Assembly (NCBI GenBank): GCA_937901185.1
Contig: CALCHR010000078.1
Location: forward strand, 1 to 12,203
Source of the DNA: an uncultured Bacteroidales bacterium
GTDB lineage: Bacteria; Bacteroidota; Bacteroidia; Bacteroidales; Bacteroidaceae
Direction of reading: 5' to 3'
Length of the DNA stretch: 12,203 bases
A program made the position numbers and the translations under genes. The notes below the pieces were generated by a model. That model was not told the DNA's origin. It saw only the letters and a program-made list of their open reading frames with translations, and searched no databases. Position 1 is the stretch's first letter. Every line of letters begins with the position of its first letter. Below are positions 1 to 6,291 of the stretch, in pieces.

Positions 1-377
1 CCAACTGCTACGGCTACTTCACCCTCACCGCAGCACCCATCAAGCCTTTGGAGTTCTCAGTATCGGGCGTCTACACCGGTCGTATGTACGTGCCCCATTT
101 TGCGCCCGACCCGGCAGAAATTCCGGCCAACTATCAGTACAGCTACATTGCGACAGACCGCCTGGAGCATACCCCCGATTTCTTTGACCTCAACCTGAAG
201 GTGGGGTATACCTTCGTGCTGGGCGACCACATAAAGGTGCAGCTCAACGGCGGTGTGCAAAACGTGTTCAACGCCTTCCAGAGCGACCTCGATAAAGGAG
301 CTTACCGCGACTCAGGCTACTTCTACGGCCCCACATCGCCGCGCACCTATTTCGTAGGCTTGAAGTTTACCAACTGA
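1..377 (+). CDS. TonB-dependent outer-membrane receptor, C-terminal fragment
   Basis: This is the 3' end of a longer gene cut by the window's left edge; the frame is open from base 3 and ends at TGA 375-377. The visible 124 residues alternate polar and hydrophobic residues as in transmembrane beta strands. They carry features seen at the end of TonB-dependent receptors: a strand around LNLKVGYTF, then LNGGVQNVFNAF, then GPTSPRTYFVGLKF close to the C-terminus, resembling the terminal beta signal. Receptors of this family sit in the outer membrane and import siderophores, vitamins or glycans using TonB energy. Substrate cannot be told because plug and N-terminus lie outside the window. A TTG at 48 is an internal codon, not a start. 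The gene converges on the thioesterase gene and ends just before a strong terminator. Confidence 0.82.
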   Translation, partial: NCYGYFTLTAAPIKPLEFSVSGVYTGRMYVPHFAPDPAEIPANYQYSYIATDRLEHTPDFFDLNLKVGYTFVLGDHIKVQLNGGVQNVFNAFQSDLDKGAYRDSGYFYGPTSPRTYFVGLKFTN

Positions 378-411
378 TGGCCTTAGCTTTTTAGGTTGGC
401 TATGCAGATAT

Positions 412-453
412 AAAAACGCCCTTCTGATATCAACATCAGAAGGGCGTTTTTTT
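412..453. terminator. Bidirectional intrinsic terminator after the receptor gene
   Basis: A perfect 17-bp inverted repeat (arms 412-428 and 435-451, core CGCCCTTCTGAT / ATCAGAAGGGCG) encloses a six-base loop and is followed by T residues through 453. The left arm begins with five A, so the leftward transcript would also have a U run after the hairpin. It ends the receptor mRNA 34 bases after its stop. It is also the first terminator I can see for leftward transcription from the thioesterase gene. Confidence 0.93.
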
Positions 454-455
454 AT

Positions 456-587
456 CCCCTACATTTTGGCATTTTTCTTAGTAGCTTTCTAGGATATCTT
501 AGTAAACTTCTAGTTTTACTTAGTAAACTCCGAAGAAACGGCTGAAAATGGGGTTTGAAAATCAGATAGTTATAAAGGTCATTTTTC
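456..587 (+). repeat. Repeat copy A, module I: 21-bp phased units plus tail
   Basis: The module opens with CCCCTACAT (456-464), and 22 bases from that start come three consecutive 21-bp units at 478-498, 499-519 and 520-540. Each unit begins TTAGTA. The last unit runs into a shared tail: AAGAAACGG (533-541), then GAAAATGGGG, then TTGAAAATCAG (555-565), then an AAAGG block up to about 587. The same order of blocks recurs in three other modules in this window (624-761, 8348-8500 and 8538-8667), the last two on the opposite strand. This copy has three units where its counterpart 8538-8667 has four, as expected of slippage. No convincing gene lies here. The strand given is the reading direction units-to-tail. 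The family is not recognised. Confidence 0.85.
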
Positions 588-623
588 CCTCTCTAAACTT
601 TATCCGTAACCCTCCTAATTTTA

Positions 624-761
624 CCCCTACATCACCGCCGTTTTCTTAGTAGTTACTTTAGCGTTCTTAGTAGTTACCGAATTTTTCTTAGTAGTTACCG
701 AAATTTTCCTAGCTTTTACCTAAGAAACGGCCTAAAATGGGTATTGAAAATCAGTAGTTTA
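624..761 (+). repeat. Repeat copy A, module II: four 21-bp units plus tail abutting the thioesterase gene
   Basis: CCCCTACAT (624-632) is followed after 22 bases from its start by four 21-bp units at 646-666, 667-687, 688-708 and 709-729. The first three begin TTAGTAGTTAC and the fourth CTAGCTTTTACC. The tail follows: AAGAAACGGCC (722-732), AAAATGGG (734-741), TTGAAAATCAG (744-754). Bases 624-732 match the reverse complement of 8392-8500 with six differences in 109 gap-free positions. Module II starts 168 bases (8 x 21) after module I and its last unit ends 189 bases (9 x 21) later than that of module I. The weaker end of the tail (GTAGTTTAGAAAAGCT) appears to run over the stop codon of the leftward gene. 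Confidence 0.88.
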
Positions 762-1499
762 GAAAAGCTCTACTGCAGCCTTTACCACCACCAGCCCGTC
801 AGCCTTGCGAATCTCTATGCAATGGCGTCCTGAGGGTTCTTCGTCGTGGAATATTTGCAGTTCTTCTCCGGCATAAGTTTCGGCGCAGTAAGACATCTCG
901 ATGCGGCGTGGCGGATGGTTGGCCAGGTGTGCCGGCTCGAAGAGGTCGAGCACCATCTCGATGTAGCGGATAGAGTTGACGTGGCCGTTGATGTCGAGGT
1001 CGCTGTAGAGGGCGCGCAGGCAGCGCTCGGGTTGCTCGCTCTTGACGCGTACACGGCCTGCAGCTGCAATGGGGATGGTGCGCTCGCTGACAGCTTCGGA
1101 AAATCCGCCGTTCTCCATAGAAGAGAGGTCCAGCGGTTGGCGGCTGTCTATGTCGATGAGCGCCCAGATGCTGGAAGCGTGGCCGAAGATGCGGTTGGCA
1201 CCATCGGTGATGGCAAAGAGACGGTCGGTAAACTGGCGATAGATTTTCGAAACCCAGGTCTCAACAACATAGTGCTCGCCGGTGCGCGGTGCTTCGTTCA
1301 GCTCAATCACCAGGCGCGAGAGCACCCATACGTGGTGGGCCTCCTGCATCTGGCTGAATCCGAATCCGTGCGTGCCGGCATGAAGACTGGCGCAGCGCAA
1401 AAGGTGGTTGCCCAGGAAACGCCAGGAGAGGCGGCCGGTAAAATCTTCAGAGAAAGGCTCTACGAGGAAAGGAAAGCGGCCGATGTGGTCTGTATTCAT
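759..1499 (-). CDS. Acyl-ACP thioesterase
   Basis: This 246-residue cytoplasmic protein probably hydrolyses acyl-ACP to release free fatty acids in fatty-acid synthesis, as bacterial FatA/FatB-like thioesterases (double hotdog fold) do. The second hotdog half shows the family signature SDLDINGHVNSIRYIEM at about residues 166-182. It includes the D-x-N-x-H set (D169, N171, H173) that corresponds to the catalytic Asp, Asn and His described for plant enzymes. A conserved-looking acidic stretch SYCAETYAGEEL follows at about 203-214. Length fits the Bacteroidota family. ATG at 1499-1497 starts a full-length protein and lies below a good promoter. The gene stands alone, divergent from the DUF308 operon. 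Its stop at 761-759 overlaps the edge of repeat copy A, so its mRNA probably carries the whole repeat as 3' UTR unless it ends unseen before 453. Confidence 0.9.
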   Translation of the reverse strand: MNTDHIGRFPFLVEPFSEDFTGRLSWRFLGNHLLRCASLHAGTHGFGFSQMQEAHHVWVLSRLVIELNEAPRTGEHYVVETWVSKIYRQFTDRLFAITDGANRIFGHASSIWALIDIDSRQPLDLSSMENGGFSEAVSERTIPIAAAGRVRVKSEQPERCLRALYSDLDINGHVNSIRYIEMVLDLFEPAHLANHPPRRIEMSYCAETYAGEELQIFHDEEPSGRHCIEIRKADGLVVVKAAVELF

Positions 1500-1588
1500 A
1501 TCTGTATCTTCTTTAGGATGAAAAATCTAAAGCAAGGCTTGGCGCAGGGCCAAGTGGTTGTGGAAGAATTTTTCAACAACGCCTGCTG

Positions 1589-1618
1589 CAAATGTACTAA
1601 AATATAGAAGAACGGCAA
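1589..1618 (-). promoter_or_regulatory. Promoter of the acyl-ACP thioesterase gene
   Basis: On the minus strand a perfect Bacteroidota -7 box TACATTTG occupies 1596-1589. A -33-like TTGC lies at 1618-1615, with 18 bases between the two. Transcription would start near 1582, giving a leader of about 83 nt. The leader holds a six-bp hairpin, CTTGGC / GCCAAG (1538-1543 with 1549-1554), about 40 bases before the ATG. No Shine-Dalgarno site is evident. Confidence 0.65.
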
Positions 1619-1621
1619 GGC

Positions 1622-1668
1622 CTGTAGGTTTGCTTTTTGGCACTCCGTAGGCTTCTTGGAACCTACAG
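1622..1668. repeat. Inverted repeat between divergent promoters
   Basis: CTGTAGGTT (1622-1630) and its exact complement AACCTACAG (1660-1668) flank 29 bases. A further GTAGG occurs inside, at about 1647-1651. It sits in the 327-base gap between the divergent thioesterase and DUF308 genes, upstream of both predicted promoters. It could be an operator or an RNA hairpin. There is no T tract, so it is not an intrinsic terminator. The rest of the gap, apart from the promoters, shows nothing else I can name. Confidence 0.4.
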
Positions 1669-1784
1669 ACGCTTTTCTCTCAGGCCGCTGCTTATGCTGA
1701 AAGTGGGACGGGGAGGGGCGCTTGTTGGCTTGGCTGGAGGTAAACTTGTGATACAGAAAACTGGTAAGTTCCGAATATAGTTCG

Positions 1785-1792
1785 TATCTTCG
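1785..1792 (+). promoter_or_regulatory. Possible -7 box of the DUF308/glycosyltransferase operon
   Basis: TATCTTCG lies 34 bases before the ATG at 1827 and matches TAnnTTTG at all but one position. No good -33 TTTG is found 18-21 bases upstream, so this is a weak call. The leader between it and the start is A/T rich, as is usual for genes in this phylum. Confidence 0.4.
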
Positions 1793-1826
1793 TGGCATAA
1801 ATATATTAACAAAACTTTTTTGCCTT

Positions 1827-2393
1827 ATGAATAAGTTGTTAGAGAGCTTTTTTATGGTGCTGCTGGGCGCCCTGCTCGTGGCATATTCGGAAGCAATGAC
1901 CGCTTGGCTGGTCATGATTTGCGGAGGTGCTTTTGTGCTGGCCGGAGGTCTTTCTCTTTTGGGCTGGATGGTTCAGCGTAAGGAAGCCCGCGTGGCACCC
2001 CTCTATCCCTTAGTCGGAGTGGGTAGCGCCCTGTTCGGCTTGATGCTGCTCATCTTCCCCAACAGTTTCATCACCGCCCTGATGTATCTGCTGGCCGTCG
2101 TGCTGCTCGTGGCCGGCACAGTGCAGTGCTACTCCTTTTGGGATATGCGTCGCAAGGGAGTGAGCGTGCATGCCGCGTGTTACATCGTGCCGCTCCTGAC
2201 GCTGGGCGTGGGCCTCTATATCCTGACAGCGCCCACTTTGACCGCCTCTCTTCCCTTCATCTTGATGGGAGCGGTCTGCATCCTGCATGGCTTGATGGAC
2301 CTCATCACCGTGATTCTCGTGTGGCGCCGCAACCGTCAGCTCAAGAAAGAAGAAACCCGGGTCGTAGTGACAGAAGTAGAACAACTCCCTTAA
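1827..2393 (+). CDS. DUF308/HdeD-like six-helix membrane protein
   Basis: This 188-residue integral inner-membrane protein has about six hydrophobic segments, near residues 6-21, 25-47, 58-77, 82-104, 117-134 and 140-164, and a charged cytoplasmic-looking tail after W166 (RRNRQLKKEE). The small, Gly-rich helices in pairs and the overall length resemble the HdeD/DUF308 family. E. coli HdeD is linked to acid resistance, but no biochemical role is established for most members and none is claimed here. ATG 1827 is the only sensible start. The TAA ends 12 bases before the glycosyltransferase start at 2406, so the two are almost surely cotranscribed. The pairing hints at a joint envelope role. Confidence 0.72.
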   Translation: MNKLLESFFMVLLGALLVAYSEAMTAWLVMICGGAFVLAGGLSLLGWMVQRKEARVAPLYPLVGVGSALFGLMLLIFPNSFITALMYLLAVVLLVAGTVQCYSFWDMRRKGVSVHAACYIVPLLTLGVGLYILTAPTLTASLPFILMGAVCILHGLMDLITVILVWRRNRQLKKEETRVVVTEVEQLP

Positions 2394-2405
2394 ATCCTGC
2401 TGTAG

Positions 2406-4094
2406 ATGGAAAAGCAAACCACCAAATATTTTATCCTGACAGCATGCCTCGTCATGCTGACTTTCCTGCCCTTCATCGGGCTTTCCGACTTTAATACCAA
2501 AGGCGAGCCACGCGAAGCTGTGGTGGCCTATTCTATGATAGAAACAGACAACTGGGTGCTGCCGCAAAACAACGGAGGCGACATCGCCTACAAACCACCC
2601 ATGTTCCACTGGGCCATTGCCGCCGTGTCGAGCGTGGTGGGCGAGGTGAACGAGTACACCTCCAGAATGCCGTCGGCCGTAGCGCTGATAGTGATGGTGC
2701 TCGCCATCTATCTGTTCTATGCCCGCCGCCATAATGCAGAAATCGCCTTCTGGACGGCCCTGATAACCTTTACCAACTTCGAGATGCATCGCGCCGGGGC
2801 CAACTGTCGCGTGGATATGGTGCTGATACTCTTCATCGTGCTGGCCCTGCTCCAACTCTTTAAGTGGACGGAACGCGGTTTGCGCGGCTTTCCCCTCTGG
2901 GCCATCCTTTTTATGGGGTGTGCCACGCTGACAAAAGGACCAGTAGGCATCATTCTTCCTTGTATGGTGACCGCCGTTTATCTGTGGTTGCGCGGCTGGC
3001 GTTTCTGGCCGGTGGTGTGGCGCTTTGCTTTAGTGGCACTCGCCTCGTGCATCCTTCCGGTAATGTGGTACGCAGCAGCCTATCAGCAAGGTGGCGACGG
3101 CTTTCTCTATCTCGTCTATGAAGAAAACGTGTTGCGCTTCATCGGAAAAATGCCTTATGGCTCGCACGAGAATCCTTGGCCCTACAACGTGATGACAGTG
3201 GTGACAGGCTTTGCACCTTATACCTTGCTGGCACTCTTCCTGGCCTTGGCGCATCTGAAGGGCCTGAAAAATATCAATATCAAGGCTTGGCGCCCCTTGA
3301 AAGCCTTGCGCGAGATGGACGACGCCCGACTCTTCTCTCTGCTGAGCATCGTGCTTATCTTTGTGTTCTACTGCATCCCCAAGAGTAAACGCAGCGTCTA
3401 TCTGCTGCCCATCTATCCTTTCATTGCCTACTTCTTGGCAGAATGGATAGTGCGTGCCGTGAAACAGACACCGCGTCCTATATATATATATAGTGTATTC
3501 TTGAGCGTCGTTTCGTTCCTCTTCCTCGGTGTCTTTATGCTGATACGCCTGGGCCTTATCCCGAGTAGTATCTTTACCGGAAAACATGCCGCAGAAAACC
3601 AGGCATTCCTCCAGGCACTACAACTGGAATCCTATTCCGTTCTTGCCATCTTTGTAATAGTGGCCCTCTTCTTCGCCACTCTCTACTTGCTTTCCGCACT
3701 AAGGTATCGCCCACGTCTGTTGCCCGGCATCTTGGCCGTCACATTGGGTCTCTACTTTGCGCTGGATAGTTTCGTGCTACCCACAGTGCTCGGAAGAAAA
3801 TCCGATAGGGTGGTAGTGGAAAAGATAGAGGCCGCAGCCGGCGGCGAGCGTATCTACTCGTATGTAAAGACCGATATGCTCCACTTCTTTACTATCAACT
3901 TCTACCAGGGTAATACCATTGTGCCTTTCGAGATGGAGATGCCCCAACGCGGAAACCTCCTGGTAGGCGAAAAAGACTTCCCGGATTTTGCTGCGCGCCA
4001 TGCAGATTACGATTTCAGCCTTGCCTACGACAGCCAGCACCGCAGTTGCGACACTCGACAAAATATACAGCTCTATAAATTCTGTAAAAAATAA
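2406..4094 (+). CDS. ArnT-like GT-C membrane glycosyltransferase (glycosyltransferase 39/83 type)
   Basis: The 562-residue protein has an N-terminal helix, a long first periplasmic loop, many transmembrane helices and a soluble C-terminal domain of about 90 residues. This is the plan of ArnT/PMT-type enzymes, which move a sugar from a polyprenyl-phosphate donor to lipid A or other acceptors on the periplasmic face. Motifs seen are GEPREAVV (33-40, aligning with the DE.RYA loop of ArnT), YKPPMFHW (62-69, like the EKPPLYYW loop), ANCRVDM (132-138) and LTKGPVG (175-181). The leading Asp of the first ArnT motif appears replaced by Gly33, leaving E34 and E37 as the acidic residues. Donor and acceptor cannot be told. 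It follows the DUF308 gene after 12 bases. No terminator is visible after its TAA at 4092-4094. Confidence 0.8.
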   Translation: MEKQTTKYFILTACLVMLTFLPFIGLSDFNTKGEPREAVVAYSMIETDNWVLPQNNGGDIAYKPPMFHWAIAAVSSVVGEVNEYTSRMPSAVALIVMVLAIYLFYARRHNAEIAFWTALITFTNFEMHRAGANCRVDMVLILFIVLALLQLFKWTERGLRGFPLWAILFMGCATLTKGPVGIILPCMVTAVYLWLRGWRFWPVVWRFALVALASCILPVMWYAAAYQQGGDGFLYLVYEENVLRFIGKMPYGSHENPWPYNVMTVVTGFAPYTLLALFLALAHLKGLKNINIKAWRPLKALREMDDARLFSLLSIVLIFVFYCIPKSKRSVYLLPIYPFIAYFLAEWIVRAVKQTPRPIYIYSVFLSVVSFLFLGVFMLIRLGLIPSSIFTGKHAAENQAFLQALQLESYSVLAIFVIVALFFATLYLLSALRYRPRLLPGILAVTLGLYFALDSFVLPTVLGRKSDRVVVEKIEAAAGGERIYSYVKTDMLHFFTINFYQGNTIVPFEMEMPQRGNLLVGEKDFPDFAARHADYDFSLAYDSQHRSCDTRQNIQLYKFCKK

Positions 4095-4220
4095 ACCGGT
4101 AGTAACTTGCCTTTTTGTAAGTAAAACCCCATTGCATGGTTTACATTTGTAGAATTTCTTGGATAAATATTCTCCGAGTGCTATAAAAAATATAAAAATG
4201 AAAGAAAAATGTTAGATATA

Positions 4221-4252
4221 TTTGCTCCAATAAATTACATATTTTATTTTTG
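4221..4252 (+). promoter_or_regulatory. Promoter of the first Omp28-type gene
   Basis: A -33 TTTG (4221-4224) and a -7 TATTTTTG (4245-4252) are separated by 20 bases, a very good Bacteroidota promoter. Transcription should begin near 4258, leaving a leader of about 35 nt to ATG 4294. A second -7-like box, TACATTTG, lies at 4142-4149 without a well-spaced -33 and may be an extra start site with a leader near 140 nt. Confidence 0.75.
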
Positions 4253-4293
4253 TGGCAGAATCAGACTTTACTAAATTTTTAATAAATATATCT

Positions 4294-6192
4294 ATGAGAA
4301 AAAACTACTTTCAATGGGTCTTGGCTCTGGCCTTGACATTCGTAATGCAAGGAGTGGTGGCACAATCTGTGTGGACTACTCATAGTGCTGCTGCTCCTGA
4401 AGTGGAGTCAGTAGGTGTTAAAAACGCAGCGGCAGGAACTATCTACTTAGGCTACTGTCTTTACGACGACCAAATCTGGCCGTACGACGGACTTTCTTTG
4501 GACCAAGACGCTCGCGTAGGTGTGGGTATCAAATTGCCCCGCGAGAAGTTCGCCCATTATGTTGGCGGAAAGATTACTGCCGTGCGTTGCGGCTGGGACG
4601 ACGAAGCCTCTGTGTCTGTCTACAATGCCTTTGTGCGCGAAGGTAATTTTAACAACCCCGATCTCGCCAGCGGTAAGAGCAGCGTACGCTTTGGCTGGAA
4701 CGAGATAGAGTTTGACGAGCCGATTACCATTGGCGATGTAGATACCCTCTGCGTTGGTTTCTATACTAACATCAAGAAGGGTGTTTGCTCCATCCCTAAA
4801 TTGTATCCCACCATGGTTCCCCATTCTGCATATCTCTTCCACGGAGAAGTTTCACCTGAAGGTAAAGAGATGTGGTACGACTCAAGAGAATTGGGTGTGA
4901 TGCCTATCTTGCTCGTAGTGACTGACGAGAAAGGTTTGTTTAAGAACATGATTCAGATTTCCGGCTTGCACCACGACGCCATTGTTACAAGCGGTTACGA
5001 TGTGCCCGGTATGTTCTCTCTGACCAATGTTGGTTCTAACAATGTAAACTCTATAGAGGTTACAACTACTTTTGGCGACCAGACCATGGCTTCTGAGGTG
5101 AACTTGACCAAGACTATCCTCACCGGTGTGACCAGCAAGGTAAATCTTCCTATCTTCTGCTTTGGCACAGGTGAATACAAAGTTAGCATTACCAAGGTGA
5201 ACGGTGTAGAGCCTAAAGAGACACCGGTAAAGACCTTTAAGATGGTGGGTGTACCTACTGAAGTATCAGAAAAGTATGTTCACCGCCCGCTCATAGAGTT
5301 CTTCACCTCTGAAAACGCATACCAAATACCCACCTACTTTGACTCTTACTTCCTCGGAGGATATGTTACTTATGCAGACAGAATGAACGTGGTTTGCCAA
5401 CACACTGATGACAAGTTTATGATTGGTGACCCCGATGAAGCCATCCTTTTGCAGCTCGGTCTTGTAAACAATGACTCTATGCAGGTATTTATGCCCGACA
5501 TGGTTATCAACCGTTCTTCTTACATCAGCAATCCTACCAGAGTAGAGGGCCATCCTATGCATCGCGGTGTTCTTTATCCCACTCCCCTGCAAGAGGCTTA
5601 CTACGAAGATGTAATTGCTCACCCCACTTTTGCCAGTGTGAATGTAAATGCGGCTCTCTCTGCCGACGGTCAGAAGGTGAACATCGAGGTCAATGGTAAC
5701 ATCGCGGAGAATATTTTGCCTGCCGGCGAACCTCTTTTCCTCACAGTCTATCTCCTGGAGAACGATGTGGAAAGTACTGACCAAAGATTCTGGGACGACA
5801 AGGAAGGCGAAACGCTGGGCGACAAATATGTACACTATAATGTGATTCGCGAGAACCTCACTCCGCTGTGGGGAAAACAGTTGCCTAACGCATCCGGAAA
5901 CTATTCTCTCTCTTTCCAAGCAGATGTATACGACGACTACAACCCGAAGAAGCTCAGCGTAATGGCTTTCTTGAACCGTGGCGAGCAGAATGGCAACTTG
6001 GAACGCCAGGTTATCAACAGTACAGAAGCCGATGTTCTCACTGAAGGTGGAGAAACTGCTATCGACGGCGTAGAGCTCGATCAGGTTTCAGCCGGAGCTT
6101 CTGTCTTCTACGATCTTGGTGGCCGCCGTGTCTTGACACCTGTCAAGGGAGGTCTCTATATCAAGAATGGCAAGAAGGTTATTCTGAAATAA
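4294..6192 (+). CDS. Secreted Omp28-like protein with T9SS-type C-terminus, CxxC missing
   Basis: The 632-residue product starts at ATG 4294. An in-frame GTG at 4252 overlaps the -7 box and would put 14 unsuited residues before the signal peptide. Signal peptide: MRKNY, then a hydrophobic run, with likely cleavage before Q24. The N-terminal half shares GWNEI.FDEP.TIGD (about 134-148) with the next gene. The central thioredoxin-like Omp28 region begins at LIEFFTSENAYQIPTYF (335-351). There the expected CxxC, present in the two other Omp28 proteins of the window, is replaced by A342-Y-Q-I345, so a redox role through that motif is excluded. The last 30 or so residues (FYDLGGRRV, GLYIKNGKKVILK) resemble a T9SS type A sorting domain, so surface delivery is likely. 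It is a tandem paralogue of the following gene. Substrate or partner unknown. Confidence 0.78.
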   Translation: MRKNYFQWVLALALTFVMQGVVAQSVWTTHSAAAPEVESVGVKNAAAGTIYLGYCLYDDQIWPYDGLSLDQDARVGVGIKLPREKFAHYVGGKITAVRCGWDDEASVSVYNAFVREGNFNNPDLASGKSSVRFGWNEIEFDEPITIGDVDTLCVGFYTNIKKGVCSIPKLYPTMVPHSAYLFHGEVSPEGKEMWYDSRELGVMPILLVVTDEKGLFKNMIQISGLHHDAIVTSGYDVPGMFSLTNVGSNNVNSIEVTTTFGDQTMASEVNLTKTILTGVTSKVNLPIFCFGTGEYKVSITKVNGVEPKETPVKTFKMVGVPTEVSEKYVHRPLIEFFTSENAYQIPTYFDSYFLGGYVTYADRMNVVCQHTDDKFMIGDPDEAILLQLGLVNNDSMQVFMPDMVINRSSYISNPTRVEGHPMHRGVLYPTPLQEAYYEDVIAHPTFASVNVNAALSADGQKVNIEVNGNIAENILPAGEPLFLTVYLLENDVESTDQRFWDDKEGETLGDKYVHYNVIRENLTPLWGKQLPNASGNYSLSFQADVYDDYNPKKLSVMAFLNRGEQNGNLERQVINSTEADVLTEGGETAIDGVELDQVSAGASVFYDLGGRRVLTPVKGGLYIKNGKKVILK

Positions 6193-6213
6193 TCTCTCAG
6201 TATCCCCATAGAG

Positions 6214-6264
6214 ATTGCTTGCTTTGTGCAGCATGTCGCAGCGCAAGGCAAGCAATTTTTTTTT
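6214..6264 (+). terminator. Intrinsic terminator between the two Omp28-type paralogues
   Basis: A 16-bp stem (6214-6229 with 6241-6256; outer part ATTGCTTGC / GCAAGCAAT, two G-U pairs inside) has an 11-base loop and is followed by T residues through 6263. It begins 21 bases after the stop of the upstream gene and ends only 27 bases before the next ATG, where I see no full promoter. Partial read-through is therefore possible. Confidence 0.88.
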
Positions 6265-6291
6265 GATTCCTATCAGAAAACAGATTGTGTT

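Noticed and set aside
646..729. Tandem 21-bp repeats as a CRISPR array
   Set aside because: Units are contiguous and similar along their whole length, with no unique spacers, no leader and no cas genes nearby.
846..1607. 253-codon rightward open frame
   Set aside because: It is antisense to the well-supported thioesterase gene; its sequence shows no domain, and the length follows from codon bias on the other strand.
1496..1915. 139-codon leftward open frame across the divergent promoter region
   Set aside because: It overlaps the promoters of both neighbouring genes and the 5' end of the DUF308 gene; no recognisable protein features.
2010..2855. 281-codon leftward open frame
   Set aside because: Antisense to the DUF308 and glycosyltransferase genes, very rich in His and Gln, as typical of antisense frames of membrane proteins.
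3479..3492. TATATATATATA run as an unstable microsatellite switch
   Set aside because: It is short, sits within the transferase coding frame (PIYIYS), and a comparable run in the barrel gene at 9772-9780 is also coding; nothing else suggests phase variation.
4252..4293. GTG at 4252 as start of the first Omp28-type gene
   Set aside because: It overlaps the last base of the -7 box and precedes the expected transcription start; ATG 4294 gives a normal signal peptide.
6226..6291. GTG at 6226 as start of the second Omp28-type gene
   Set aside because: It lies in the terminator stem and would bury the signal peptide 22 residues inside the protein.
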